This document shows, in pieces, positions 1-11,046 of a stretch of 47,540 bases of DNA. A program made the position numbers and the translations under genes. The notes beneath the pieces were generated by a model. The model searched no databases and was not told the DNA's origin. It worked only from the letters and a program-made list of their open reading frames with translations. The DNA is from Chromera velia (Eukaryota; Sar; Chromeraceae), in assembly GCA_018398765.1 (NCBI GenBank), contig JAHBMJ010000451.1, forward strand, positions 1 through 47,540, read 5' to 3'. How positions within the stretch are numbered: position 1 is the first letter of the stretch; the number at the start of each line of letters is the position of its first letter.

Positions 1-44
1 AGGGGGGGGGGGGGGGGGGGGGGGGAGGGAGGGAGGGAGGGAGC
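1..44. repeat. poly-G and GGGA tract at the window edge
   Basis: A run of about 25 G is followed by GGGA units. Homopolymer runs like this often mark contig or gap edges, and the N gap further on is likewise flanked by a C-run. Confidence 0.8.
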
Positions 45-1578
45 GGGGTAGAGAGACGATCCAGTGATCGACAGGATTTGTGAAGACAGACCTCAAACGT
101 GAATGTCAAAATGATCGTGTGTGCAGACTGCAGTGTTGCTGGTTGGTGTCTGCCTGGTGATAGGGATGTATTGCAAGAGGCGATATGGAAAGGGGGACCG
201 GGTGGGCATCTCAAGGTCAGCCAGGTCCGCGCTTAACAAGTTACAAATTCTCCTGTTAACTGCAAGCTGTCCAGCTTTGTGTATCGTCTGTTTTTTTCAT
301 GTGTATCCTTCATTGTGCAACTCTGTACAACGCCGTTCCGCTGCACGTGGAGAAGTACCTTTTTTTTGTGCGATCCTTACGAGACAAACAACAGCAAGAA
401 AAAGAAGTAGACAAAAAAACACAGTGTGTTTCATTTTCTTCCTTGGAAAAATAAATACTACCACGGTCACAGGAGACTTAGTTTGCAGAGTCACCGACAT
501 CAGCCCGTCCTACATGTCGGCGATTATCATTCGCAGTATGATTTTAATGTATGCAGATGGACGGGGTTGTTCTCAAAGTTTCATCGGCATCAAAAATAGT
601 GTGACTCTAAAGGTGACTCAGGTGACTAGCGACTCATTCAGACTCAACGTTTTACTATATTGTCTCACTACAGGAGAACTTGAAGTATAGACTCAGTCAT
701 TAATGAATGTTGTACTACATGTATAGGCTTTATCCCCCTTCAGCTTTTATATATGATTGTGTACACTTCGACAAGGCTGCTAACAGTCTGAGCTAACAAT
801 ACTTAATGCGTACCCGCCGTACCACTACAAATAATTAGAAATGATATTTCTTTTTTTAAAAAAGGTTTCGATTTCTTTTTTTAAACAGTGAAGAACAGCT
901 GCAAAACATTTTAAAAATATATTGCAACACTTACACAACAGTGTTGTGAAAAAAAAAACAACAGGTTTTTAATTTTTTAAAATGCTATACATAGGGGTGT
1001 AATATGGTGTAAGAAGAAGGGGGGAATTCTTGAAGGTTTCGACCTCTGAAATCTCTCGGCAGGGAGGTACGGGAAGGGTGTTTAACCTAGTTCAACCTTA
1101 AACCCTTAATTTTTGAATAAGTCAAATTAAGACCCGCCACCATTCATTTCTAATCACTATTTCCAGATGAAAATTAGTTCAAAATAAGGGTATGTTTTGA
1201 CTTCTAAAATGCCTAAAAATACTTAACATATACACCACAAAAGAAAAAAACAAAAAAATGAATTTTTTGGCTCAAGAGTGTTCCGGTCTAGGGGTACGTA
1301 GGCCCCGGGTAGCAAACGTGTTCTTTTTTTTTTTCTGGTCGCCCCTGAACTTTTCCTTTCGGACTACAGATACCGTGCATGGCTCGGGGTCCACGGCATG
1401 TGGCCTCTGATTGACGCTTTCAGGCGCTGCGGGGCTATGCATCTCGGCTCTTTTTTTTTTGAAGGTATAAGACACGTACGATAAGACACGTACTCAAAAA
1501 CGAAAAAAGATTCATTTTCAGATCAATCAGACTCAGCTGTTAGTAGGACCATCCATCTGACATCTTCTGACGCTGTTG
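45..1578. other. No gene recognised
   Basis: There are several short open frames, the longest about 190 codons from a GTG at 121. None has recognisable domains, and the stretch is rich in A and T homopolymers from about 840 to 1,260. I see no exon with convincing splice sites. Confidence 0.4.
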
Positions 1579-2870
1579 ATGGTGGATTCGGTTGAAGGGG
1601 GACTTACTAAAGTGTTTCATGATGCATCTAATCCAGATTTGTTTCTTTTGCTGTTTCTTCTTGCTTCTGACATGTCTTTGAAGAAACGGTGTGCGCTGGG
1701 GGGGCTCCGTCTCCTCGTTTCGTTTTGTCTCGCTTCTTCTTTTGTCCCTGAGACTCTCCGGAGTCGATTCCAGGCTCTGCGTGCGCGCCATGCCAGCGAT
1801 CTTGAGCCATCATCTGGCTCCTGCCAAGTCCGGGTCTTTGAAACAGACGTCGAAGTGAAGGGGGACAGCGGAGTGTGCAAACGGCGAGCCGTCTCTTTTC
1901 TTGTCTCTCCGTTTGACGACGGAGACGGAGGCGGGAGGCTCGGAGAGACAAATGCGAGCTGCCAGCGTGTTTTGAAATTTTGTGCAGGTGTGCCTCCTGG
2001 TAGCTTTCGGCTTCAGCCAGACTCTCGGAGACCGCCTTCTGATGAGAGAGGCTCCCCTGCTGTGCCTGCCGACTGATCGATTCGGAGGAAGGCACAGTCC
2101 TGGGGTGGGAGGGCGGTGCGGAGTTGTGTAGGGACAGCAGCCGGGAGATCCTCTTTTTCGAAGAAAACAACTCCTCCGGTCGTGCGGATGAGATTAGAAG
2201 GCTCCTGAAGGAAGTGCACCCGATAAATAAAGAGGAATTGGGGGAATGGGGAGGCGAGTGGCAGAGGTGGGGCGTGGGGGAAGGGGATGGGGACGGAGCG
2301 AGGGAGGGAGAGATCCTTGGCGGAGACGGGGAAGGGGAGGGAAGGGAAGAAAGAGGGAGAGGGAGACTGTTACTGAGTGAGGACAAGGACAGCGAGGAGG
2401 GACCCGAAACTCCCTGCCTCCTGGCTGGGCCCCTTGTGTTCAGAAGTTCCGAGAAGGAGCTCTGCGCTTTTCTTCGTACACCCGTACGCCTGTGGTCCCT
2501 GTCAGTGGGTCGGGTTGTCCCGACAGCCAGTGGCACCTCTGCCAAGGAGGACGCAGACTCCGAGTTGGTGTCCTTCGTCCTCTGTGGCCTCTTCAGTCTG
2601 CACTCCAGACTCGGGAGACCTGACGGACCGTCAGCCAAGGCTCCTCAGTTTCGGCAGGGTCGACTGCGGTTGTGGGGGAAGGTCGTTCCATCCTCGACTC
2701 CACAGACTGACAGAGAGACGCGTGTCCGAGGCGAAGGCGTGTCAGTGGCGCGCCTCGTTTCCGTTTCCCGACAGCCTCCGTGTCTTGGATGGACCGCTGG
2801 CAGCTTCAGATACCGATGAAGGTGCAGCAGCTGAACGATGGTTGCGCACCCACTTCGCCTCTCTTTGGAT
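1579..2870 (+). other. Possible 5' coding exons of the calpain-like gene
   Basis: This G-rich stretch keeps long open frames on the + strand: 1579-2076 starting with ATG, and 2124-2819. Parts read like ordinary protein, for example around 1,800-1,930 and 2,124-2,240. The opposite strand is a Ser/Pro-rich shadow. I could not join these frames to the calpain exon with good splice sites and matching phase. They may be N-terminal exons of the downstream protease or a 5' UTR. A GTGCAG acceptor-like site ends at 1987. Confidence 0.3.
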
Positions 2871-2872
2871 AG

Positions 2873-4459
2873 AGGAAGTCTTTATGTTCTGCTGGAACGA
2901 AGGGAAACGGGGTGAGGGGGAGGTGGGCGGGTTGGGGGGATTATGGGGTGCCCGACAAGAGCTTGGAGACGGCTTGGCACCTTTTCGAATTCTACCAGCA
3001 GGGAGTTGATGAGATGGATGACAACCGGCCGAGAGCTTTGAGCCTCCCCGACACCGAAGGCACGCGGCGGTTCCTCTCGGCCTTCTTGGGCACCTTGTCG
3101 AACAGGAACCTGAAGTTCTTTGATCCCTTTTTCCAGCCCACTGACCCGGAAGTCAGAGTGGCTTTGAATTCGACAGTCACTGCCACTCGGCGAGTGAGTG
3201 ACGTTGTTTGCTCGTTTGAGGGCGCAGACCCACGGAGGGTCGACAAGAGGCTGAGGGGTCTGTGCTCGGACGAGCCTCACTTCACTGACATCTGTCAAAG
3301 GGGGCTGCGGCACTGTAAAGAGGTTGCTATCTGGAGCAGCCTTGTCGCCCTTCGTCCTTCTGTGTTCAGGGACAAGGACATATTCCCTTTGGGCGACACT
3401 CTGAGAGAGTCGGGGGCTGTGGTTGTCCGTCTGTGGATTCCCTCGCTGAAAGAGTGGAGACTCTTTCTGGTCGATGACTATCTGCCGTTCAAAGGCATGG
3501 GGATCGCGTACAGAGGCGAACGAATTCCATGCTGGCCTGCCATGCTCGTGAAGGCGCTGTGGAAGGCGAGAGGCACGTTTGAAATTGCCGAGGATGACAG
3601 GACCATTTTGGGTCCGTTGCAGTCGGCAGAGGCTGCTGACTCCTCAGCCAAGCAGACAGCAGACTGCCTTCGACTTCTTGACGGGTGGATCTCCTCAGAC
3701 CGCACAGCTGAGGAGCGCGCAGAGAGCCTAAGACGCTTTCTGCTGTGCGCACTCGAGGCCAGGTTACCCGTTCAAGTCTCTTTCAACCAGGGGGGGCCAA
3801 ACCAAAAGAATGTAGCCTATCATGCGTACGGGGTAGTAGGGTGGTTGCGAAGTGAGTCTGACGATGTGGAGGATCTCATTTTGATTTCGAACCCGTGGGG
3901 CGAAGCAAGGGGAGACAGGGTGGTGGGTCGGTTTGGGGTGTGGTCTAGGGAGTGGTCAGAGTTTCCGAGGGTCCGTGAGCGCATCACAAGGGAGATGCTG
4001 GCCCCAGGCGTAAGTCTCCCTGAGGGGATCACCGCAGAGAATCTTTGGCAGTGGGGTGGCGATCGCTTCCCGCCACGGCGGCCGTCGTTCCTTGGCGACT
4101 CTTTTGTTGTTAGGAAGCCGCCGAGGCCCTCTTTGTTTGCCGTTCCCATTTCTGATCTGAGTGTAGAGGCGGACGGGGTCCAGTTGGGAGCACGAACGTC
4201 ACACGCGACATATACGAATAAGCTGAAAAGAACGTTTTTGATGAAAAAAGGCATTGAGGGGCGACGAAAATTTCTAGTAGACGCACTGCTTAAAAGTAAC
4301 CTTTTAAAAAGTTGTCAGCCGCTGATGGAAGGAATGAGTCGGGAGGACCGTCAGGCCTTCCTTTCAAAGCAAATTCGCTTGTCAATGGAAAAGAGTGGAC
4401 TACTGATTGAGGAAGATCTGCTTGCTGTAGAAGCGGCTATATTGGAGCAGATCCCATGA
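2873..4459 (+). CDS. Calpain-like cysteine protease (catalytic exon, 5' end unresolved)
   Basis: One long exon encodes a papain-fold calpain (C2 family) core. The series DICQ, then Cys six residues after the Gln, matches the calpain oxyanion Gln and catalytic Cys (Cys codon 3314-3316). VDDYLP follows, then the catalytic His in YHAYGVV (codon 3821-3823) and the catalytic Asn in ISNPWGE (codon 3890-3892). All three triad positions are kept, although the Trp that normally follows the Cys is Lys. After the core come about 180 residues without a recognised C2-like or EF-hand domain, ending at TGA. The frame is open from a possible acceptor ending at 2872; the first in-frame ATG is at 3014, within a plausible helical segment that begins earlier, so an upstream exon is likely. 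Calpains are cytosolic, usually calcium-linked proteases; calcium dependence cannot be judged here. Confidence 0.72.
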   Translation, partial: RKSLCSAGTKGNGVRGRWAGWGDYGVPDKSLETAWHLFEFYQQGVDEMDDNRPRALSLPDTEGTRRFLSAFLGTLSNRNLKFFDPFFQPTDPEVRVALNSTVTATRRVSDVVCSFEGADPRRVDKRLRGLCSDEPHFTDICQRGLRHCKEVAIWSSLVALRPSVFRDKDIFPLGDTLRESGAVVVRLWIPSLKEWRLFLVDDYLPFKGMGIAYRGERIPCWPAMLVKALWKARGTFEIAEDDRTILGPLQSAEAADSSAKQTADCLRLLDGWISSDRTAEERAESLRRFLLCALEARLPVQVSFNQGGPNQKNVAYHAYGVVGWLRSESDDVEDLILISNPWGEARGDRVVGRFGVWSREWSEFPRVRERITREMLAPGVSLPEGITAENLWQWGGDRFPPRRPSFLGDSFVVRKPPRPSLFAVPISDLSVEADGVQLGARTSHATYTNKLKRTFLMKKGIEGRRKFLVDALLKSNLLKSCQPLMEGMSREDRQAFLSKQIRLSMEKSGLLIEEDLLAVEAAILEQIP

Positions 4460-5930
4460 ATTCATGATCCTGAAAGACCTCGATGGCATTCATCGTTTTT
4501 ATCATCATTATCATGCCTTTCTGATTCAAAAATTCTCAACTTATATTGTACTATATAGTATAAAGTATTTCTTTAGTTATATCTCTCTTCATCATCGTTA
4601 TCATACGTTATCGCCATTATAATGGCCCATTATCGCTTATTTCTAGGCTTCTAGCGTTTGGCGGGCCATGGCGCAACGCACGAGGCTAGGCATGAGACAG
4701 TTTTGTATCTATAACATGCAGCGTTAAATTTAACCAAATTTACTGAATAAAAGTCTAAATTACTTAATTTAAATGTCCAAACTTTGTCACTTTTGCTGCC
4801 ACCTCACTAGTCACCTCAGCATAATGTGAAACGTTTCAAAAGAAAAATTATTAATTTTGTATAGCTTGTCATAGTCAGCTATAACCGGAACTTCTCCATC
4901 CTGGCTCGAGTCATTTGACTAACAGGAAGCAGGTCGTGCGTGTGTTATCACCTACTAGGTCATCATTTTCTGGGGGAGGTCTGCTAGGAGGTCTGTCTGT
5001 GCCAGTGCCGCACACTAGGACTGTAAGCCACTCTAGAAAGCTAATATACATAACTTAGACCTAGACTTGGACACAATATAGTTTAACAAAAAAGAGAGAT
5101 GCGCGTCTGTAATATGAAGCCGCATGTATGGTACTTACTAATAATGATTATTTCAACTAACCCATGCACTCCAGAACCCACTGCCAGTGGCAAGCAGTGA
5201 TCATACGTACGTTATATATATATATATATATATATATAAGCCTCATCATCGTTATTATTTGCCCATCAATAGCAAGTCAACGTGTTGACATATGTATACA
5301 TATTTAACACGTATATGTATGCATGGTATCACTTTATCAGAACCTAGACCAGAACACGGGTCTAAACCTGACCATGCAGAACGGAGGGGATCTCCGGCAG
5401 CTGACTGCCGCGATCGAAGTCAGATCATGAAGACCTCAAATTTCTCGCATCGGGACGCAAAAAAATCGATCAGAAATGTGTAAACACGTGCAAAGGACGA
5501 GGAGCATGCATGGAAGAAAGCGGGTGACTATATGAGGATTCCAGTCAGATTCCTCGCAGCAAACATACAGAAAATTGAATGACGAACGACAACCACCAAG
5601 CGGTGGTTCACATTTCGCGACGCAGGCGATCCGTCGACTTGCATTGCAGTCTCGACAATCTTGAGCTCAGGTAAAACAACAAAAATCGTCTTCCCCTACA
5701 AGGACAATCACCTTTCAGGCAGGCTGCCTGCTTTCTGTGTGTGCACAACAACAACAAGGAACCCAATAACAGACAAGCTTTCCCAAACGAGCAGACGAGC
5801 AGCCAATTCGGACAAACTGGCCCTACTGCAGATTCAGTTGATCAATGGATGCATGCATGGGACAGAGACTGTGGCCATGCGTACCGTCAAAAATGTGATT
5901 GTCCACCGACGAGTGCTGCGGATAAGTGGT
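4460..5930. other. AT-rich spacer without a recognised gene
   Basis: This follows the calpain stop codon. It is AT-rich to about 5,300, with a (TA)n run at about 5,212-5,238, and then more balanced. I see no exon with splice support. Confidence 0.5.
5212..5238. repeat. (TA)n microsatellite
   Basis: About 13 uninterrupted TA units lie in an AT-rich spacer. Confidence 0.85.
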
Positions 5931-6020
5931 CGACCCGGCCATGTGCACCCTCTTCCCAAGCGACCCGGCCATGTGCACCCTCTTCCCAAGCGACCCGGCC
6001 ATGTGCACCCTCTTCCCAAG
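5931..6020. repeat. Three perfect tandem copies of a 30-bp unit
   Basis: The units are 5931-5960, 5961-5990 and 5991-6020, each beginning CGACCCGGCC and ending CTTCCCAAG, with no mismatches. The period is a multiple of three, so the open frame 5661-6023 (+) reads RPGHVHPLPK three times; two other frames are also open through it. Without other signs of coding I treat it as a minisatellite. Confidence 0.9.
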
Positions 6021-6159
6021 TGAACCCTGACCGTTCAAGGGACCGCTTTGCTTCTTTGCCTACGTATGCCCTGTCGTGACTTTCTGATGATTCATATTGG
6101 TTGCTCTCCCGGCATCCTTTTTCATAGTGCAAACATCAAGACACATATGCAGAGAGAAA

Positions 6160-6370
6160 AAACGGTGGGTCACAGAGAGAGAGACACACACACACACACA
6201 CAGAGACAGAGACAGAGACAGAGGCAGAGACAGAGAGAGGGACACACACACAGACACAGAGACAGAAACAGAGACAGACACAGAGACGGATAGAGAGACA
6301 CAGAGAGGGGAGGGAAGGGAGAAAAAGACAGGGACAAATGCACACACACACATACATACGCATACACGAG
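6160..6370. repeat. CA/GA microsatellite cluster
   Basis: Mixed (CA)n, (GA)n and CAGAGA units with interruptions. A shorter (GA)n run lies at about 6,678-6,702. All six frames give low-complexity translations, so the open frames here are not genes. Confidence 0.85.
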
Positions 6371-7225
6371 ATGGGTCAGAGACCGACAGAAGGAAAGGTC
6401 TGCGAATGACATTCTTGCACACATACATGGTGGGCATAGAAAGAGGGAGAGAGAGACAAAGAGACAGCTGCTCCCATCTAATTTAGGAACACGAGGAGAG
6501 GAACAGAGATGTACTCAAGGGCGCAAAGAGGGCCAGGAAGGGAGAGGTGTATATACACAAACACAGAATGAAAACAAACACACACTCACACAGTGCAGAA
6601 AGAGCTGGTACGCGCACAGGCATTGAAAGAGGCAGAAAACACACACAAGCACATATGAGTGTCCCATAGACACCGACGAGAGAGAGAGAGAGAGAGAGAG
6701 AGAAATTCACTGCGAATTCCTGATTCCCCCTACCACCTCCCAAATCGAACGAAAGGTGAGTGAGACAGAGACAGACGGACGGACGGTGCGAGAACCCCCC
6801 AGGGTTGCCTTCTTTGAAGTTGCACCTTGCAGGCAGGGGTTCTCTTCCCTTCCGACAAGGACCTCTCCCTCACTCGAGGGTTGTCCTTCTTCCTTCCTTC
6901 CTTTATTGCAGAATCGATTCGCATGCAAGAGGAAAGGCCTTTTTCCCTTCTTCTCTTCCAACAACCTCTCCCCATTTTTTCCTTCCTTCTTCTTTCCCTC
7001 TGTCTCTTATTTCCTACGTGTTTTCCTGTGTTTCTGGTTTCTTCATCCCAACACACAGCTGTCGTCCCTTTCTCCCTTTCCACATTTTTTCTATTTGTGT
7101 TGACTCTTTCTCCACGTTCCGTCTCGGAGGGAGGGACAGATGCGAATAAAAAAAGAAAACAGAAAGCAAGGGTACGTGTAGATAGGGAGTCACGTCCCTC
7201 GATCACTCTCCCCTAGTTCGATTGC
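6371..7225. other. Spacer, nothing recognised
   Basis: Purine-rich sequence gives way to pyrimidine-rich sequence. It lies downstream of the TPR gene stop codon on the - strand and may hold its 3' UTR. Open frames in both directions are low in complexity. Confidence 0.4.
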
Positions 7226-9897
7226 TCACGAACGATTCTTTCCCAAACTGCTGCATGCAGCCAAACTCTTCATGGCTGCAATCGTCGATGGGTGGGTGTT
7301 TCCTAGAGCTTTCCTCAAAACACACACTGCCCCCACGTACCTCTTTCTCGCCTCTGCATGTCTCCCCTGTGCTCGCAGAACTGCCCCCTGATTTCTCAAA
7401 ATGACTGCCACTAGGGGGTGGTGCCTTCCAAACACCTTCTTTCTCACCCACAACGCCTCCTCATACCTCGCAAAGGCCTCCTCGCTCTTGCCTTGCAGGT
7501 GGAGGAGGCTTGCGATGTTCGACAGTGTGGTGGCTGTGTCGGCATGTTCGTTTCCAAACACGCTTTTACACACTCTCAACACATGCTCATACCTCCACAT
7601 TGCCTCCCCATACTTCCCCTGCTTGTGAAACACACCCGCAATACTGTTCATCACGTTTGCAGTCTCGGGGTGGTTCTCTCCCAAACGCTCAATGAGCACA
7701 CGCAGCGCCCCCCCATACATGTTCAATGCCTCCTCGTTCTTTCCCTGCCTCTGCAGCACCCCCGCAATACTGTGAAGGGCGCTCGCAGTTTCGGGGTGAT
7801 TCTCCCCGAAGACCCTTCTGAACACCCGCAAGGCCTGGGTGTACCACCCCCCCGCCTCCTCATACTTCTTCTGCTTCTGCAGCACACACCCCATACTGTG
7901 CAGAACGCTGGCGGTTTCAGCATGGTTGGGCCCGAACACTTCCCTAGACACCCCCAGCGCCTTCTCGTACCACTTTTGGGCGTCTTCATATCTCTCCTGC
8001 AGTTGCAAAACCCCCGCTATCTTGCGAAGGGTGGCTGCTGTGGAGGGGTGGTTGGGTCCGATAACCTTCTTGAACACACGATAGGCCTCCCAGTATCTCG
8101 ACAGTGCCTCGTTGTACATGCCTTCTTCCTTGTACACTCGAGCCATGTTGTGGAGTGTGGTGGCTGTGGAAAAATGCTGATCTCCGAACACTCTCCTAAA
8201 CAGCCCCAATGCCTCCTCATACCTCTCTAAGGCCTCTTGAGGCCTGTCCTGCGCCCTCAGCACGCGGGCTATGTTGTGGAGTGTGGTGGCTGTGGAGGAA
8301 TGGGCGTCTGCGTTCACCCTCTTGAACTGTTCGAGGGCCTGTTCGTACTTCCTCAGAGCCGGCCTGTACGCATGCAGGCGCTCGAACTCTGCGGCTTGGT
8401 CGTACAAGGACTGTGCGAGATGGGTCTTGTCTACGTTTTCGGTTGGGGGTGCGTGTGGGGTCGGGGTAGCGTCTCTCTTTCTTTTCTTCTTGTCAGACTG
8501 GGTCGTGGTCTTGGCAGAAGATGAGGGAGACGGTCGGAGGGGAGGGGGCGGGGGGATCAGACCGAAGGGACGGCCGGAGCGGGTCTGAAGAATGGGCTCT
8601 GTGCCCTTCCTCTTCGCTATCCCCTTTCCTTTGCCTTTCCCATCCTTACAGACAGCCTTCACCTTTTTCTGCCTCTTCTTCACCTCCCTCTCCTTTGACC
8701 CCCCCTCCCCCTCCTCTTCCTCCTCTTCCTCCCCGCCTTCTTCATCGAAGAGGAAGCGGACAGCATCAGCAAGTCGTTTGCCTGCAGCAACAAAGGGGGG
8801 AAGCGAAGAGAGGTGCAGTGAGTGAGAACGGCAAACTTTGGCAAGAAGAATACATCTGCCTAGTTGGATCCAATCAGATGACAGTGGACGAACAGAAACA
8901 AGGCACAAGTCTTTTGAGGAGCGCTCAAGAGAGGAGACACAGGAATTGATGGAGACAGAAACAATTAAGAAAACACACACAGACCTGCATCTTCTCCCGT
9001 CGAACCCCGTCCATAGCGCTCCTGTGACATCGTCGAGTCCCCCTCCCCTCCTCCCCTTCCCTCTTGGTCGACTCGGGACCGTTTCGCATCTCTCTCACGA
9101 AGAGACATGGAAGGCTCCAGGTCGATGAACGGAATCTCATCCTTCTGTTGGGGACTCGCACCCACCACCCGACTGACAACCACGTCACCGGATTCCTCTG
9201 CCAACGTGTGCGCAAAGCCCAGAGTGATCTCTCTGTTTCCCCCCCTCGCCTCCTGTTCCGCCAGGCGACGAAGCAAGGAGAGCGCCATCCGTCTACACGG
9301 GGCGCCTCCCGGCAGCTGGCCGAGCTTGAGACAGCAGCTGAGTTCCTTCTTGGTCACGGGGTAGTAGTGAATGCGGGCACGGGGGCTGGTGACGTCCTCC
9401 CGCCCGTTGGTGAACACTCCGAGCAGCGTGGCCAGCAGTTTCTCCTCCTTCGGTAGGAGGGGCTTGATTTCAAACTTCTGTACGATCAGGTTAAACTTCT
9501 CGGGACTCGCGACGATTCCGCAGTCCTGCACTTTTCCTTCCCATTCGGACGACGCTGAGACAGAGACACGGGGTTCTCTGGGGAGGGATTCTCTGTCTCC
9601 ATCTGTCCTAGTCAAGCTTGCTATTTAAATAAAAATGGGAGACACGCACAGCCTGCGTCAACAAAGAGACGCGACAGCGAGCCGATCAGTCACTGCTCCA
9701 AGTGTTCCGCAGCTTTCTTGTTGCGTACAGCAGTGGGCACCCAGCAGACTTGAGACACCCAGAATCTTCACTGAAGATGCATAGTTCAGGGAAAGTATGT
9801 CTCGATATATACTGATCAAAGACAGGTAGACGCGCTCCTTGAGAATCAGCGTGGGACCAGTGTACGTACGGTTTCTGCGTGTATCGGTGTTGTCCAT
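7226..9897 (-). CDS. TPR-repeat protein of the kinesin-light-chain-like type
   Basis: The 3' exon (8781-7226) encodes nine 42-residue TPR units covering about the last 395 residues. Each has the pattern A..L..(Q/E)G....A...Y..AL...(K/R)..FG..HP.TA seen in kinesin light chain and related TPR_10/TPR_12 repeats, which bind partner proteins. Before them lies an acidic stretch followed by a Lys-rich, NLS-like segment. An intron (8984-8782, donor GTCTGT, acceptor CTGCAG) joins this in phase 1 to an exon from 8985 up to about 9620, which carries about 210 residues with no domain I recognise. That exon has no early in-frame ATG. A small first exon, 9897-9870, with ATG and a GTACGT donor, fits the phase and gives 739 residues, but it is tentative. 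No motor or enzymatic domain is present, so the role is probably scaffolding. Confidence 0.75.
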
Positions 9898-10270
9898 ATG
9901 CGTATCGCCGGGAGGTGTTGCAAGACGGTGGCTAAAACAACGCCATGTATGCATGCATGCATGCATGCAATTAAGCGACCCCCCGCGCGCGCACACACGC
10001 GTAGGCGCACGCGCGCGGTGTGAGTGAGCCTGCATGCATGGCCGGTCCCGCGTGTCCCTCCAAATGACTCGGTGAGTCAACTTGACCCTGAAACTATTCT
10101 TGAGACCGTCGTCCTACATTGTCTCAAAGAGTATTCAGGTTGTTTGTTGGACTTTGTTCTAATCGTCTACAGAGTGGATTCTGGGGTGACATTTGTGATT
10201 GGAGGTTGGAGACGAAATCTGAATTCAATTTGCTGTGTTGCAAGGCCGAGCTAATTCTGCAGTCTCCAGG
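9898..10270. promoter_or_regulatory. Short spacer between divergent TPR and ankyrin genes
   Basis: This is about 370 bases between two divergent starts and so probably a shared promoter region. It contains a (TGCA)n run at about 9,949-9,969, which includes several copies of the palindrome TGCATGCA, and a GC/CA-rich alternating stretch to 10,020. TGCATGCA is a known binding motif of some apicomplexan ApiAP2 factors; use in this organism is inference. Confidence 0.4.
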
Positions 10271-11006
10271 ATGGCTTCTCCCAAAGAAAGCTTTGCCCCT
10301 TTGGCACAAAAGACAGAGTCCACTCTTCCAGACAGTGAAGATGTGTACTGCGAGGGGAAGTCTGCCTCCTCACTGAGGCTGGACGAGGAACACCTCGCGC
10401 TTCTATCTGGAGGAGCAGATCTGAGTATCAAATTGCAGGTGGGACGACTTGACCTCTTCGGGACCTTCTCGTTTCTTCTTGGCTCTCTGCCTTTCTGGGC
10501 AAGGTGCTATACTCACATATAATGTTCATGGTTGTGGGTGACTGCCCGCAGGTCAAGGTGATCAGGGAGCTGGAGGCGACCCCGATGCTTCTTCAGGTGA
10601 GCGTCTCTTCCTCATGCGTTCCAATACGTCCTCTGGCGTGTGTTCAAGACTGGCTGTCAGATGGCATAGGCAGCTGAAGAGCGCAAAATCACTTTCATCA
10701 AAATCAGGAAAGACAGGGGAAGAGCCTCGGTTGAAAGGAGAGCAGTGTATGAGGGGTGAAGTGTGGCGGGAGTAGAGGAGACGGGAAAGAGAGCATGGAT
10801 AGGTGATAAGAAGGACAGAGGACTGGGTGGCAACACACAGCACACTCACTCACTCACTCACTCACTCACACTCACACTCACTCACACTCACTCACTCACA
10901 CTCAGTCGGTCGCTCGCTCACTCACTCACGCACACAGGCTCTCTCTCTCTGTCTCTGTCTCTCTCTCTCTCGTGCCTCTCTCTCTGCCTCTCTTTCTCTC
11001 TCACAC

Positions 11007-11046
<40 letters not shown>

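Noticed and set aside
1628-2638. Long - strand open frame, Ser/Pro-rich, 336 codons
   Set aside because: It is the complement of a G/GGA-rich stretch and reads as low-complexity Ser-Pro repeats. It overlaps more protein-like frames on the + strand.
7418-8230. + strand frames of 270 codons over the TPR exon
   Set aside because: They are shadows of the TPR repeats on the other strand; their apparent periodicity comes from the real repeats.
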